This document shows positions 1-10,099 of a stretch of DNA of 64,000 bases, piece by piece (the first letter of the stretch is position 1; each line of letters starts with the position of its first letter). The stretch spans positions 496,001 through 560,000 of the forward strand of contig JBCAMK010000015.1 in assembly GCA_038503065.1 (NCBI GenBank). Reading direction: 5' to 3'. This stretch comes from Paragyromitra xinjiangensis (lineage: Eukaryota > Ascomycota > Pezizomycetes > Pezizales > Discinaceae). A program made the position numbers and the translations under genes. The notes under the pieces were generated by a model that was given only the letters and a program-made list of their open reading frames with translations, ran no database searches and had not been told where the DNA came from.

Positions 1-129
1 CACTCCACCTCGCCAGTAAATAGAAATGACATCGGGAGTTTACGTCCGCGAAAGGGAGACGATGATTTGGAGGGTGCGGATCAGAGGTCAGTATATTTTT
101 CCTGCCATGAGGAGATGGCGAGAGTTTAG
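1..129 (+). CDS. Possible 3' end of a gene cut by the left edge
   Basis: Frame 1 is open from the first base to a TAG at 127-129 (42 codons). The first 90 bases give a hydrophilic, Arg/Asp/Gly-rich peptide (for example RPRKGDDDLEGADQR) that looks like a protein tail. An AG|GTCAGT donor-like site at about 91 means the last exon could instead be spliced. I recognise no family, and the piece is too short to be certain that it is coding. Confidence 0.3.
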   Translation, partial: HSTSPVNRNDIGSLRPRKGDDDLEGADQRSVYFSCHEEMARV

Positions 130-613
130 GGGTTGAAGCGAGGGGTAAACGGTAGGTGGGGGGAGTTTATTGAAGAGAAGTGGGTGTTGAAAACTGATAG
201 GATTTGTTTTCCGTAAAAATTGAGACGAATGATGGCTAAAAGATGATCAACAGACCTAACGAGTGATAGTCTATGATGTTAGCCATGGATTAACATATGT
301 GAAGCTTAGGGCCCAGCATAGTATTATGCAATGGGAATTCTATACAAATGTTTGCTTAGAAGCGCAAAAGTTTGTGTTTATTAGAAGAATTAGGGACGAG
401 TTAAAATAAAAAGAACCAGGGAGAAAATTCGGAGCATGGCATCCTAGAACCATTTATTTTTAGCAAGCTCCTCCAAAATTGATATATTTATAAATCTTTC
501 ACTTCTAAAAGCAAAAAAGAACTACATACCCCTTACAGCCTACTCATCCAACTTTCACGGGAGAATACAAATACTCTAATTTCATCAAGCCTAGGAGAGT
601 TGCCCGGGAGAGC
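130..613. other. Spacer, AT-rich
   Basis: I see no convincing open frame, RNA gene or repeat here. The right part (about 350-600) is A/T-rich and probably holds the 3' flank of the minus-strand locus that follows. Confidence 0.5.
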
Positions 614-1450
614 TCAGCTCATCCAAAACCCCTTGTCGAGCTGATACTTCTCAATCAAAAATTCCACGCTTTTTCTCGCTTTCAAATCCTTCCGAAAATC
701 CTTCAGCACTGCTGGGAAACTTTCGCGGCTAGTCGCGGCCCGGAGATGACATATCGTCTCCATACGAAGAAGGTATTTGCCCTGGAAACTAGCAAATCGA
801 CGATAGAGAAGCCCGTGTACTTGGAGCTCCCACCGAACTATCAAACGTCTCGAGAAAGGTGGCTTGAGGCTGTCGAACCTCCCATCTTGCAAGCGGCGAA
901 CGGGCCAAGATTTCGGAATGGTGATTGAGTACCATGGCGCGAGAGACGTGTTGAAGAGCTGCAGACCCTCTACTAGATAAAGGCTTGTGCTGCGTGAAGC
1001 TCGCAATGCTTTAGTATCCAAATTCCAAGTTCAACAGCCGAACCTAGTAGAAAAGTTTCACTGTAAAGGTTTCGTTAGAGATGGAGATGTTTTCAGCGAT
1101 GGAGGAAGTGGAAGGCCGCGCCCTAGGGCGGAGAAGACCGTAAAGCCATTAGAGCAACCATCAAAAAACTGTTGGTTGAAAGCAAGGCGAGCTAATCCAC
1201 TCACCCGCATGACAAACTTGGTCTCTAGATCTTTTTTGATGACAGCGGGATCCGGGTAGATGCGGTAAATCTCTTGTTGATAAATTAGGACGGCAGTGGC
1301 CTCTTTCCAAGCATCTTTTCCGATGATGTTTTGGGTGACTCACGTCATGATTGATTTTGAGTAGCGGTTTAATATATCGTAAGATTTGAAGGCGCAAAGT
1401 ATTTCGGTTTTCGTATCCACTGGAAGGGTTTCGAGGGTGAGTTTAGCCAT
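614..1450 (-). pseudogene. Damaged or spliced F-box-like orphan gene
   Basis: One minus-strand frame runs from an ATG at 1450 to a TGA at 614 with only three interruptions, all TGA (about 1344, 1061 and 1034). Its start (LETLPVDTKTEILCAF) has the look of the short Leu/Pro-led N-terminal motif of fungal F-box proteins. The last 135 residues are continuously open and end in EKYQLDKGFWMS. All three stops can come from CGA (Arg) by C-to-T change, which fits repeat-induced point mutation or simple decay. The alternative is an intact spliced gene: GTGAGT donors lie at the first stop and at about 1204, and a TTTACAG acceptor sits just before the second stop. I could not decide between the two. No paralogue is visible in the window. 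Confidence 0.5.
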
Positions 1451-2483
1451 TCTTATAGACTACAATACTACATGTAGATTTAGGAGGAAATGAAATAAAA
1501 TGATAGAGAGATGATAGAACTGATAGAACTAGTAATTTGGGTGATCCGAGTGGTGTGGATGGATGGATGGGATGGATGGGATGAGTGAGATTTATGAGAT
1601 TTAGGAAGAGAGGTCGGAATAAAGCAAGGAGCCTTATAAAGGTGTACCCACCCCCCAACAGCAAATTTTGCTTATTACATGTACTTTAGCAAGGGTACAG
1701 TACAAACATGTAAAAGCGCCAGATAGCTAGCTTCCACCCCTAAAATTTTTTAAAAAAATTATTATATAGCGTAGTGAGCCATCATCTTTCCCATTTCAAT
1801 GTGGAGAAACTACCGAAGTCTCATACCAGTAGTTCACATTCTACTACCTCCTTGGCAAACAGCCCACTACACAGTTCAAAGCACAGGAAAGAAAAAACTA
1901 AACCGATGGGGATCTGAACACCAAAACCAAAACCAAACCTATCTCCAGAATCTTGCTGTGGGCCGACAGGGCGAAGGGCGAAGGGCGAAGGGTTAACCAC
2001 TACACCACTTTTTTTAGCTGTCATGTTTGTTTCTTAGTTTACCGCCCTTTGAATGGAACAGGAGAAGTCTAGTCTTATATAGCAAATTAAGCATGGCATA
2101 GTGCAATATGTAACCTTTTTCCTAAAAATTATAAAAACCGGGGCTGGTAACACGACACTCCTGAGCAAATAATTTCGGCCTAGCCCATTGAAAGCTCATG
2201 AGGGTGACACTTTGGATTCGAGTGAGACCACACGACGATACATTCCACGTATTCGATTGAGAGATGAAGTTAACAATTTTGGTTTCCGAGAACCAATAAT
2301 TGTAATGGGGGGCTCTCCACTCAAATTTCGGGCAGTCACGACCAAAAAGTCCACCCACGCCTTAATTCCACCCTCGACGCTACCTCACTTGTCTTCTTCA
2401 TCTTCGGTGATTATCTTTATAGTCACAATTCAGACTTATTCTACCCTAAATTCTCTATCCACCCTCCACTGAAGCTACTCAAA
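1451..2483. other. Spacer with GGATG minisatellite and two TACATGTA sites
   Basis: A short tandem array of GGATGGATGGGATG-like units lies at about 1551-1586. Two copies of the palindrome TACATGTA lie at 1469 and 1676. The stretch 2360-2480 is pyrimidine-rich and probably serves as promoter or leader of the next gene. No gene is supported. Confidence 0.5.
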
Positions 2484-3269
2484 ATGAGCTCTCCCTGGCT
2501 CAGGCTCACGAGGATTGCCCTCCTCCCGATCCCTTTGAAACATGGTCGACTCCACGAGATGCCTCTCTACGAACTCTATCCCAACGACCCAAGCGTCCGC
2601 AAAAAGATCCCTCCCCCACACTTACCCACTATGATCCCTTTCTTCCACACCGTCATTGTGTACAACGTCCCTCCCGAAGGGAAACCAGCCGAAAGAATCA
2701 AAATCCTTGACGACAACATCCCGGGGACGCTGAAAATTGATTATTTTTGGTGTCCCGAGATGAATGGTGCCGAGCAGAAAAACGGCGCTCAAGAGCTAAT
2801 CTATATCGTTTGCTATGATGCAAAGATGGCTACCGCAGTCTTGCGGTATCTTCCACAAATCAGTTGCTACAAAGAAAAGCTCACGGGGGAGATTTATGTT
2901 CCACGGGGCAAGTCTAGATGGGGTACCAATCGCTTTAGGGAGATTGAAGCATGGTCGGATGTTGTCTTCTGGGCCGGATTCACCGGTAGGGAGATGGTAC
3001 TAGGGGTGGGCTCGAGAGGAGTATCGAATGAGGATGATCAAGATCTCAGATGGCTGGTCGGTCATCACGTTCAGTACATGCCTAGATATTTAGATGGGAA
3101 GGGAGAAGTTACGGTGTGGCTTAGCGCTATCGAAAGAGACTGGAAGCCGATCCAGAAGAACGGCAAAGCCGGAGCGGTTGGAAGCGTTACTCAGAACATC
3201 ATCACTGCAATTAAACATAAGATGTACTGCAATAGGAACGGGATCGGTCTCAAACTGGTGTTTGAGTAG
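2484..3269 (+). CDS. Orphan protein, 261 aa, single exon
   Basis: An uninterrupted frame starts at ATG 2484 (context AAAATGAG) and ends at TAG 3267-3269. No signal peptide or membrane segment is visible. The central part (residues about 55-160) alternates hydrophobic strand-like stretches (FFHTVIVYNVP, ELIYIVCYDAKMATAVLRYL) with charged loops, suggesting a globular alpha/beta protein. I do not recognise the family. The frame is long for this AT-rich neighbourhood and its composition resembles the real genes nearby, so I think it is expressed. A short intron near the 5' end cannot be excluded because another frame also looks protein-like over the first 100 bases. Confidence 0.6.
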   Translation: MSSPWLRLTRIALLPIPLKHGRLHEMPLYELYPNDPSVRKKIPPPHLPTMIPFFHTVIVYNVPPEGKPAERIKILDDNIPGTLKIDYFWCPEMNGAEQKNGAQELIYIVCYDAKMATAVLRYLPQISCYKEKLTGEIYVPRGKSRWGTNRFREIEAWSDVVFWAGFTGREMVLGVGSRGVSNEDDQDLRWLVGHHVQYMPRYLDGKGEVTVWLSAIERDWKPIQKNGKAGAVGSVTQNIITAIKHKMYCNRNGIGLKLVFE

Positions 3270-4014
3270 GAGAAACATGCAGATTTGTTTAAAACGTGGC
3301 TCTCTGCGAAGGCAACCTCTCTAGTCCCTAAGAGGAGACGCAAGTTGGATAAGGATAGATGGTACATACACAAATATGTTTAAACAAGTACTAGCACGAC
3401 TGTTAGATCCCCGTACTTTGGCGAATCCGGGGTTTTTGAGTGGGTGGGAAATTTGGCTGTACGATTAGAGATATACCCCTGGTTATTGTGTATGGCCTGT
3501 CCCTGTATTAAATTTTGTTTCGAAATCTCTCGGCCCAGTCTCGTTTGCATTGTCATTTTGGAAATCACCATTCCTGCTCTGAAAACTATCCGTAGCTAAA
3601 CGTAGAGGACAATTCAAGACCAGAAGGCTAAGCTAACGCTAAAGAGAACTTATTTGCAGAAAACCACAAAAAACCTAAACCCACGGGAATAAGCACTATG
3701 GAACACTAAAACCACCGACTAACGATCCCCCCGCCCACAGGTTGCGTCCGAGTGACCTCCTATGACCCACCAGGTCTCAACTACTTAAAACGAGAATATT
3801 ATGAAACAACCAATAGAGCACGCATACATGAAGGCACCTCTCTAGTGTTAACCGCTAGCCGAAAACTAAAGCCGATAAACAAAGAAGGAAACCCCCGAAA
3901 TCATCGACAACCCAAGAGCAGACAAGAAAATCCCAAATCCCACCAAGCCCCTACACCTAAAAACAATGCTAAACAACCCTTCCTAAGGAAGAAAAACATC
4001 AGGCTATAGGGCTA
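3270..4014. other. Spacer between orphan gene and tRNA
   Basis: Nothing supportable as a gene. The stretch 3600-4000 on the plus strand is rich in AAC/CCAAA-type words. A minus-strand T-run at about 3991-3996 may terminate RNA polymerase III transcription of the adjacent tRNA. Confidence 0.5.
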
Positions 4015-4095
4015 TGCGCCGTAGGGGACTCGAACCCCTCCCAGTTGCTAACTCAGTCATGGAAGGCAACTATCCTACCCCTGGACCAACGGCGC
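4015..4095 (-). tRNA. tRNA-Gly (anticodon UCC) with 10-nt intron
   Basis: On the minus strand this folds as a cloverleaf: acceptor GCGCCGT paired with ACGGCGC plus discriminator A, D-arm GTCC/GGAT, anticodon stem GTTGC/GCAAC, T-arm AGGGG-TTCGAGT-CCCCT. The anticodon loop begins CTTCCA, placing UCC at positions 34-36 (glycine, GGA codons). The loop has 17 nt, implying a 10-nt intron just after position 37. The total of 81 nt becomes 71 nt after splicing. A second copy in the opposite orientation lies at 18109-18189 and differs only inside the presumed intron. Confidence 0.93.
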
Positions 4096-4625
4096 TGATA
4101 CCTAACCCACTATTCCGTAATTCAGAAAACTAAAAAAAAACTAGTTCTATACGACGGGAACTTAAGAGAAAGGTTAATACCAAACATTACTTAACCACCA
4201 GAAAACACACCATAACTCGTAGCTATAATAAAACCCGATTTCAAAAGCAAAGATATTCATTTCTCCTCAAAGCGCCAAACTAAAACAAATAAACGACAAG
4301 CAAGAACATAGCGGCCCATGCCGTAGAACATTAGTACCCGTAAGAAATAGGCAATACTAGTTCGAAAGCAATTAAAAGAGAAAACACCCCTCCGAACCCA
4401 AAAAGTAAACACTACACAAGAAACTGAAGGACTTCTTCAGCTTGGGGCTAGCCTCTGTTCCCAGAGCCCAGAAGAAGAAACAGCTGCAAGAAACCGCATA
4501 AAGACATGTCGGCCAACCACACGCCAAAAAAAATAGTGGGAGCGGGGTACTGGATCGTAACGCTACGTTTAAGATCCATCGTCCTAGCGAAGGGATGGAA
4601 AACGAAAACAAAGATAAAAGCAAAG
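4096..4625. other. Spacer, 3' flank of the telobox gene
   Basis: No gene seen. It is AT-rich and contains the expected 3' untranslated region of the minus-strand gene ending at 4626. Confidence 0.5.
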
Positions 4626-7623
4626 TTATTGTGCATCCGAGTCTTCATCATCAATTTCGGGTACGCTATCATCCAGCCTGATTCCCATCCCTTCCAAGAT
4701 ATCGAGCTGTTTCCTGCTGATAGTAACGTCCTCGAAATTGAGTGGTAGAGGAACCCGTGCTCTGTTTAAGATATCATTAGCAATTTACTCGCCACAGCAA
4801 ACAGGCTGGTGCTTACTTTAAGTAATCAAATTTGAGATTCCTCGCCTTATCCTTCAGCTGCACATCTGAGCGTCCGTGGAACATTGGCTCCTTCATCTAC
4901 CACACACAGCCATTGATTAGTCCACAATTCATTATCAGTCGACGAAAAACTTACATCTCTAATAGCAGCCCACCGACATCCCAGTTCCCCAATCCTCTGG
5001 ATCAACAATTCGCTCTCCCTGAACCCCCACGTCTTCTTCTGTTGTCGACCCAACTGTCGCCTTGGCCCCAGATCCCGAATAAAGTTGGCCTTTGCAATCC
5101 TATTAATCCTCGCCACATCAGATTCTCCTACATCGGCTTCCGACCCATCCAATTCATCGATATCTATTGGCGCGTCACGCCGCGAGCCCGGGAGCCTGAC
5201 GATTTGTCGTTGTGCTTGGTTCGATTGTTCCGACTGGTTCGATTGGTTGCTGGGCCGTCGTACTGAGGGGTTTGAAGCCCTGGAGGAGCCCGACACTCTA
5301 GCAGGGACTGAGTGCGAGGCTGAGGCGGAGCCAGTGCTGATATCCCGACGACTCTTTTTCACGCGCTCTTCGTTCTCAGCCCTTGTGTCAGGCACAAACT
5401 CCTGTTCATCATCCTCCTGTTCACTCTCATCCCCATTGCTGCCATTATCGAGGAACAAGGGCTGCACAGGCTCCTCTTCGTGTTCAACTGGTGGAGGAGC
5501 ACGGCCTTTGCCTTTATCCACGGGTCGTGGTTCAGGGTTATCTTTACGCGCTTTAGCCTGCTGCTGCTGCTCTTCGTCCTCAACGCTCGGTAGAGGCCGG
5601 CCCTTCCCTTTCTCCACCTGTTGTCGTTTTGACGGTGACTCGTAGCCCAACACGTCATCACTAATCTGAGATACCTTTGTCGCGCCATCTTGATGATCCA
5701 AGAACCTCTTCCGCTTCATGCCCCGCGGTGGTGAGATAGGAGGGGGGAGCATAAGTGCTAGAGCTTTATCGTTCTCTTTGTTCTTATCCTTTTTCAGTGC
5801 CTTGAGTTGTTCGAAAATCTCACGGGCAGTTGAAGTTGGAGGCTCTTGCGATGGGTCTGGGTCTTCGTCGTCGGAAATATGGTGGCGGTTATCTTCGTTA
5901 GGATAGTCTCCGTCGTCTTGAGGGGCTTGCTGTTGTGGCTTTGGTTGCGATGGTTTGGGCTTAAGCTGCGATTTCATGTTCTTAAGTAGTTTCATTTGAG
6001 CTATGTTGATACCAACAGCATCCTGGGTACCTAGAGAGGTTGCCATCCGGGGTGTACTTTGAACTTCAGACTTTTTTTGCAGAAAAGACTCAGTCTTGCG
6101 TCGCTTCAGCTCTCTGATTTGGGCTGTGTTGAAAGCGATTGATTCTAGTTCCCGTTCCCTCCGGGCTATTTGTCTCTTGAGATCTCTGAGCCTGTATATA
6201 TTTGTTTGTTAATAAACTGAGACAGATAGCTCAAAGAATATTCGACGGAAACTGACTCTTCTATCTCCCTAATTCTATCAAGCTCTTCCCGGGCTGTTTC
6301 TGCCACTTGAGGCAACGCTGGTAGCTGCGGATACCCGACCTCTTCATTCTCCTCCGGTGTCGGAAGCTGCTCCACGTCGGCTTCGGGGGTCTGCGTTCCC
6401 GATGATCGTCCCTGCACTGATTCTGGAACCTCCCTCTCATCCTCCTCCCTACTCACACCTTTCCCCTTCTCCGTTGTCACTCCCTCTAATGCTGACATAG
6501 CTATAGCATCTCTCGCAGCATCAACCAAATCAGCAACACTCATAGATCCTCTATCCTGCTTAATCTCCGCCAGCCTGGTTTCTATATAATCTACCATCCT
6601 ATTCACAAATCTACTCCACGGAAACAACTTCATCAGTTCATCAAAATCAACAGCCTCCTCATCCTCACCCCGCCCAAACGTGCTCCTAATCCTTGCAATC
6701 CTGTCCACCACTCGATTCTCCCACCCCTCCACAGGCTTCATCCCCTCCCAGGGCTTAACCCGCAGATCCATTATATTTCCCGGTGTACCAGCATCCTGGT
6801 CGCTATCCGCTTGCATAAAGAAGTGCTGCAAGAACGTATCAGGATCGAGATTCGTAGCCTGCTGATTCTTCATACCCAAGATCAACGTCTGCGTACGAAC
6901 TTCCAAAGCAGCTTCAAAATTCCCCTCATGCACAACATCACCAAACAGTCTGGGAAAAGAGCGCTCGACTTCCTTCAGCGCCTGGAAGGTACTATCGCTG
7001 GTTTCCTGCGCCGTGTGTGTGAATTTCGCGAGCACGGCAAGATTGGCTTTGTATAAGAGTGGATTGAGGATGTCGGTACCGGTCTCGAGCGCCCGCCCGA
7101 CGACACGTGTAGAGAGGTATTGTGTGGTGCCGTAGGCATTTTTAGATGCGTTGAAGCTTTGTTCGTAGAGATGAAGGCGTTTAGATGCTTTGCTGCCGGG
7201 GATTCTAAGATCCCGTATAAGATCGTCGACTGGTGGATTAAGGATGAGGAGGTCAAGTAGTTTTTGCGCATTTGAGTCTAGGTCGGGGAATGTCTCCAAT
7301 ATTATATCCATGTCCAGGTCATCTGCCTCTATCTGTGTTCCTGTCGCCGTTCCCGCCTCGAAACCGGGGGTTGAAAAACGAGATGGCGAGTCAGATTTAT
7401 TCAAGGGAAGACCAGACGGCGAGTATGCGCGCTGCTGCTGCCGCTGCCGTTGTTGTTGCTGTTGTTGCTGTAGCTGCTTACTGGGTAGGGTTTCAGATAC
7501 GGACTCTTCATCGTCTTCGACGACGCGAGGGAGTGCTGAGTGGAGTCCTGAGGGATGGGGAAGATGTGTTAGCCACTGGGACACACGGTTCATTTTGTGG
7601 TAATAGAGCCGAGAAGATGACAT
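4626..7623 (-). CDS. TRFH/Myb telobox telomere-repeat-binding protein (Taz1/Tbf1-like), 939 aa
   Basis: Four minus-strand exons join in frame: 7623-6257, 6191-4955, 4896-4817 and 4761-4626 (introns of 65, 58 and 55 nt; the last has a TGCTAAT branch site). The N-terminus has a poly-Gln run (residues about 51-65). A helical domain at about 104-345 (starting near MDIILETFPDLDSNAQKLLD) matches the TRF-homology dimerisation domain. A coiled coil spans the first junction (about 440-495), followed by a long acidic/Ser-rich linker. A single C-terminal Myb domain lies at about 841-895; its third helix, VQLKDKARNLK, is the telobox, with Ala where the animal/plant consensus (VDLKDKWRN) has Trp. Such proteins bind double-stranded TTAGGG repeats and cap telomeres. 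The Myb helix is split between exons 2 and 3, so a single-frame view misses it. Whether it is orthologous to Taz1 or to Tbf1 cannot be told here. Sequence upstream of 7623 could hold a further 5' exon. Confidence 0.87.
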
Positions 7624-7781
7624 CTAAGATGGATAGACATATGTGATGATGATCTGTGTAGTATAGATCTGAGATGGGCATGTAGACAGGCAATGGACGA
7701 ACGAAAGACAGATGGGCGGGTGAGGCTGATTGAACAGACTTCGGGATGATTGGAAACAGCCAGACAAGTGAAAGCGAATCG

Positions 7782-7807
7782 AAAGCGGCCCAAAAGCGGC
7801 CCAAAAG
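7782..7807. promoter_or_regulatory. Tandem GCGGCCCAAAA repeat in the telobox-gene promoter
   Basis: An 11-bp unit, GCGGCCCAAAA, occurs twice in direct tandem about 165 bp upstream of the start codon of the telobox gene. It lies in the 247-bp interval between that gene and the small basic gene behind it. The position suggests a promoter element, but no factor can be named. Confidence 0.3.
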
Positions 7808-7870
7808 CTTAAAACGCGAGAAACATCTCCCTCCCTCCATTACAGCAGCACTCACTACATCCCACACAAT

Positions 7871-8260
7871 TCACTGCGAACGAACCATCATCACTCGGGA
7901 ATCAGACTCACCCCTTCTAACTTCCTCCTCCCCCACAATCGACACTCCTCCATTCTCACTCCCTGCACTTGATCTCCTCCCATCACTCTCTAAACTCTCC
8001 CCTCTCTTACTCCCCGCCCTCCCAGTCTTCTTCGCCACCCTCTTTGTCTGCTGTCGCTGTGGCGGCGACGCTCTCGTCGAAGCTATCTGCTGCCGAGCCG
8101 GCGTCGGCTGATCTCGTCGGGAGGATGTTTTACGGGCCATCGTACTAGGGGCGGGTGATGCAGACGCCCGCGTTCTGCCGGGGGCGGTTTCGGCGGGTTG
8201 TCGGGAGACGCTGCGAGCCCGTCGCTCGGGCTCGGCGGAGCTGTTGCGGGTGCGTGCCAT
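7871..8260 (-). CDS. Small basic, disordered protein, about 129 aa
   Basis: The start at ATG 8260 has a strong CCACCATGG context; the frame ends at TGA 7871-7873. The product is rich in Arg, Ser, Ala, Lys and Gln (SSRRDQPTPARQQ, KRVAKKTGRAGSKRG) and has no predicted fold, so nucleic-acid or chromatin contact is possible but unproven. It is head-to-tail with the telobox gene, 247 bp away. A GTGAGT donor-like site near 7908 leaves open that this is the first exon of a longer transcript, possibly an alternative N-terminus of the telobox protein. I recognise no family. Confidence 0.5.
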   Translation of the reverse strand: MARTRNSSAEPERRARSVSRQPAETAPGRTRASASPAPSTMARKTSSRRDQPTPARQQIASTRASPPQRQQTKRVAKKTGRAGSKRGESLESDGRRSSAGSENGGVSIVGEEEVRRGESDSRVMMVRSQ

Positions 8261-8963
8261 GGTGGTTTTGTTGTTGTTACTCGGTTGGTGGCAATGAGCG
8301 GCGGCTCGTGTCGCAGGTGGTGTTGTTGACGATATTTTGGTGGGGTGCTGATGATGGGACGAGGTTTGATGAGGCAGACGCGATCCCAAGATGGTTGGTT
8401 GTAAACATGGTGACACACGCGTCTGCGTCTGTGCATGTAGCATCATCAACAATCGCTTTTGGGAGATTATAGGAGTCTTCTGTGGAAATTTGTAATTATT
8501 TATATGGTCTTTATTCTAGCCATATAATCCTCGAGGATTGAATTGAAATACCTTGTTTGAATAGGTATGCACAAGACGAGCAATCACCACCCATCACTCA
8601 CTTAGCCGTCCTCTCCCAAAAGTAAGTCTATCCATTTCAATTCCTATAAAGGTAATCAGGAGGGTTTGTCTGCTGTTCAAGACCAGTTTACCTTTAGTTA
8701 TCCAATCTCTGCCCAGTTAGACACAGGCAGGAAATCTTCACCATCCATAGCTGCCCTAGTACACAGGATCTCCATTAATGTTCCTCCTAAAATTAAATCG
8801 AAAACCCATGATTTTCATTGTGCCAGCTACAATACACCAGTCCAATAACTCCCTGAAAATAAACAATCCTTCACAAGTATAGAACTCCGTTGTGCCATGC
8901 AAATCCCATAGTTGGGCCATTAATCTGTCTTTACTCCTGCTCGTAAGAGATATCCCACCTCAT
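8261..8963. other. Spacer between basic-protein gene and swd3
   Basis: It holds the upstream region of the minus-strand basic-protein gene (pyrimidine/purine-skewed, 8261-8460) and the AT-rich 3' flank of swd3 (8480-8963). Several antisense frames are present but none is convincing. Confidence 0.45.
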
Positions 8964-10099
8964 CTAGGTCGAATCAATCCATATCTTCACCGTCATATCC
9001 AGCCCACAGCTCGCAATGATATTATCACTAGGATGTGCCGCCACACCCAACACAACATCCTCATGCCCAACCAGTATCTGCACCACATCCTTACTCTGCA
9101 CATCCCACAAATAAACATCCGAATCCTCCGAACCCGCTATTCTATATCCCCAGTGACAAGTTAGCCATCTCCAGATACCTTCGAAATACCAGACAGAACC
9201 ACTTACACAAAACTCCCCTTCGTAATCGCAAACGTCGAAAAAATACTATACTTCTCATTCCGATGTCCCATATACGTCTTTAGACACTTCCCCCTATGAT
9301 AATCCCACAACCTAACACAACTATCCAACGTCCCAGCCAACAAATGCTTCCCATTCGGACTAAACCTCACCCCAATAACAGGAGCATTATCTTCCTCCAC
9401 CAACGTCCGTAAACACTGTCCCGTACTCACATCCCATATCCGGATCAACCCATCATGACTACAACTCACAATCATAGTCCCATCACGATTAAAATGCACA
9501 CCCGACACTGGATCACTATGCGCCGGGAGTGTCTTCATACAGCGTCCCGAGCGAATATCCCACAGCCTTACAGCCTCATCGTACGAGCCAGACGCAACGA
9601 TATTCCCGCGCGGGGAGAAAGAGACTGTATAAATCGCATTATGGTGGCCACGGAGAAGCTTTATCATTTTACCCTACAGAGCGTTAGCGTAGTCGTGTAG
9701 TAGGGTGGCGTACATACTGCAAGAACGTCCCATAGCCGGATCGTTTTATCGTCGGACCCTGACACGAGGGTGAGCGAGTCTGGAGACCAGTCGATATCGG
9801 ATACGCCTGCCATGTGAGCTTCGAAGGTTTGCTCGTATTTTCCGGTTTTTGCGTGCCAGACTTTGATGGTCTTATCGGCGGCTTGGAGGTGTTAGCGGTT
9901 TCGTTTTCTTTTTTCCTCTGGGAAGGAGGGGGGGTGTACAGCAGCTTGCGAGCCATTTTCCGTCTGGGGAGAATTTGACGGCTGCGACGCCGAGCTTGTG
10001 GCCTGTGAGTGTGTATTGTACTCTGTAGTCCGGACGGCGTGCGCGAGGGGGCGATTCTGCTCGTGGGCGTTCTTCGGGTTTGGAGGGGGTAAGGTCCAT
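8964..10099 (-). CDS. swd3: COMPASS (Set1) histone-methyltransferase WD40 subunit Swd3/WDR5, 322 aa
   Basis: Four exons join in frame: 10099-9940, 9881-9718, 9673-9207 and 9141-8964 (introns of 58, 44 and 65 nt). After a 25-residue polar N-terminus come seven WD40 repeats with successive blades ending [50 protein letters not shown] and DMTVKIW. The stretches [19 protein letters not shown] and [12 protein letters not shown] are near-verbatim WDR5 signatures and separate it from generic WD40 proteins. WDR5/Swd3 forms the structural core of the H3K4 methyltransferase complex in the nucleus. The length fits the family. It lies head-to-tail with the basic-protein and telobox genes, which gives this side of the window a chromatin flavour, though nothing shows co-regulation. 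Confidence 0.93.

Noticed and set aside
3752..4009. 85-codon plus-strand frame before the first tRNA
   Set aside because: Composition is Asn/Lys/Pro-rich as expected for the AT/C-rich spacer, with no family pattern or splice support.
5085..5645. 186-codon plus-strand frame
   Set aside because: It is antisense to exon 2 of the telobox gene. Its Ser/Cys-rich product mirrors the Glu/Arg/Gln-rich sense coding, and it has no independent support.
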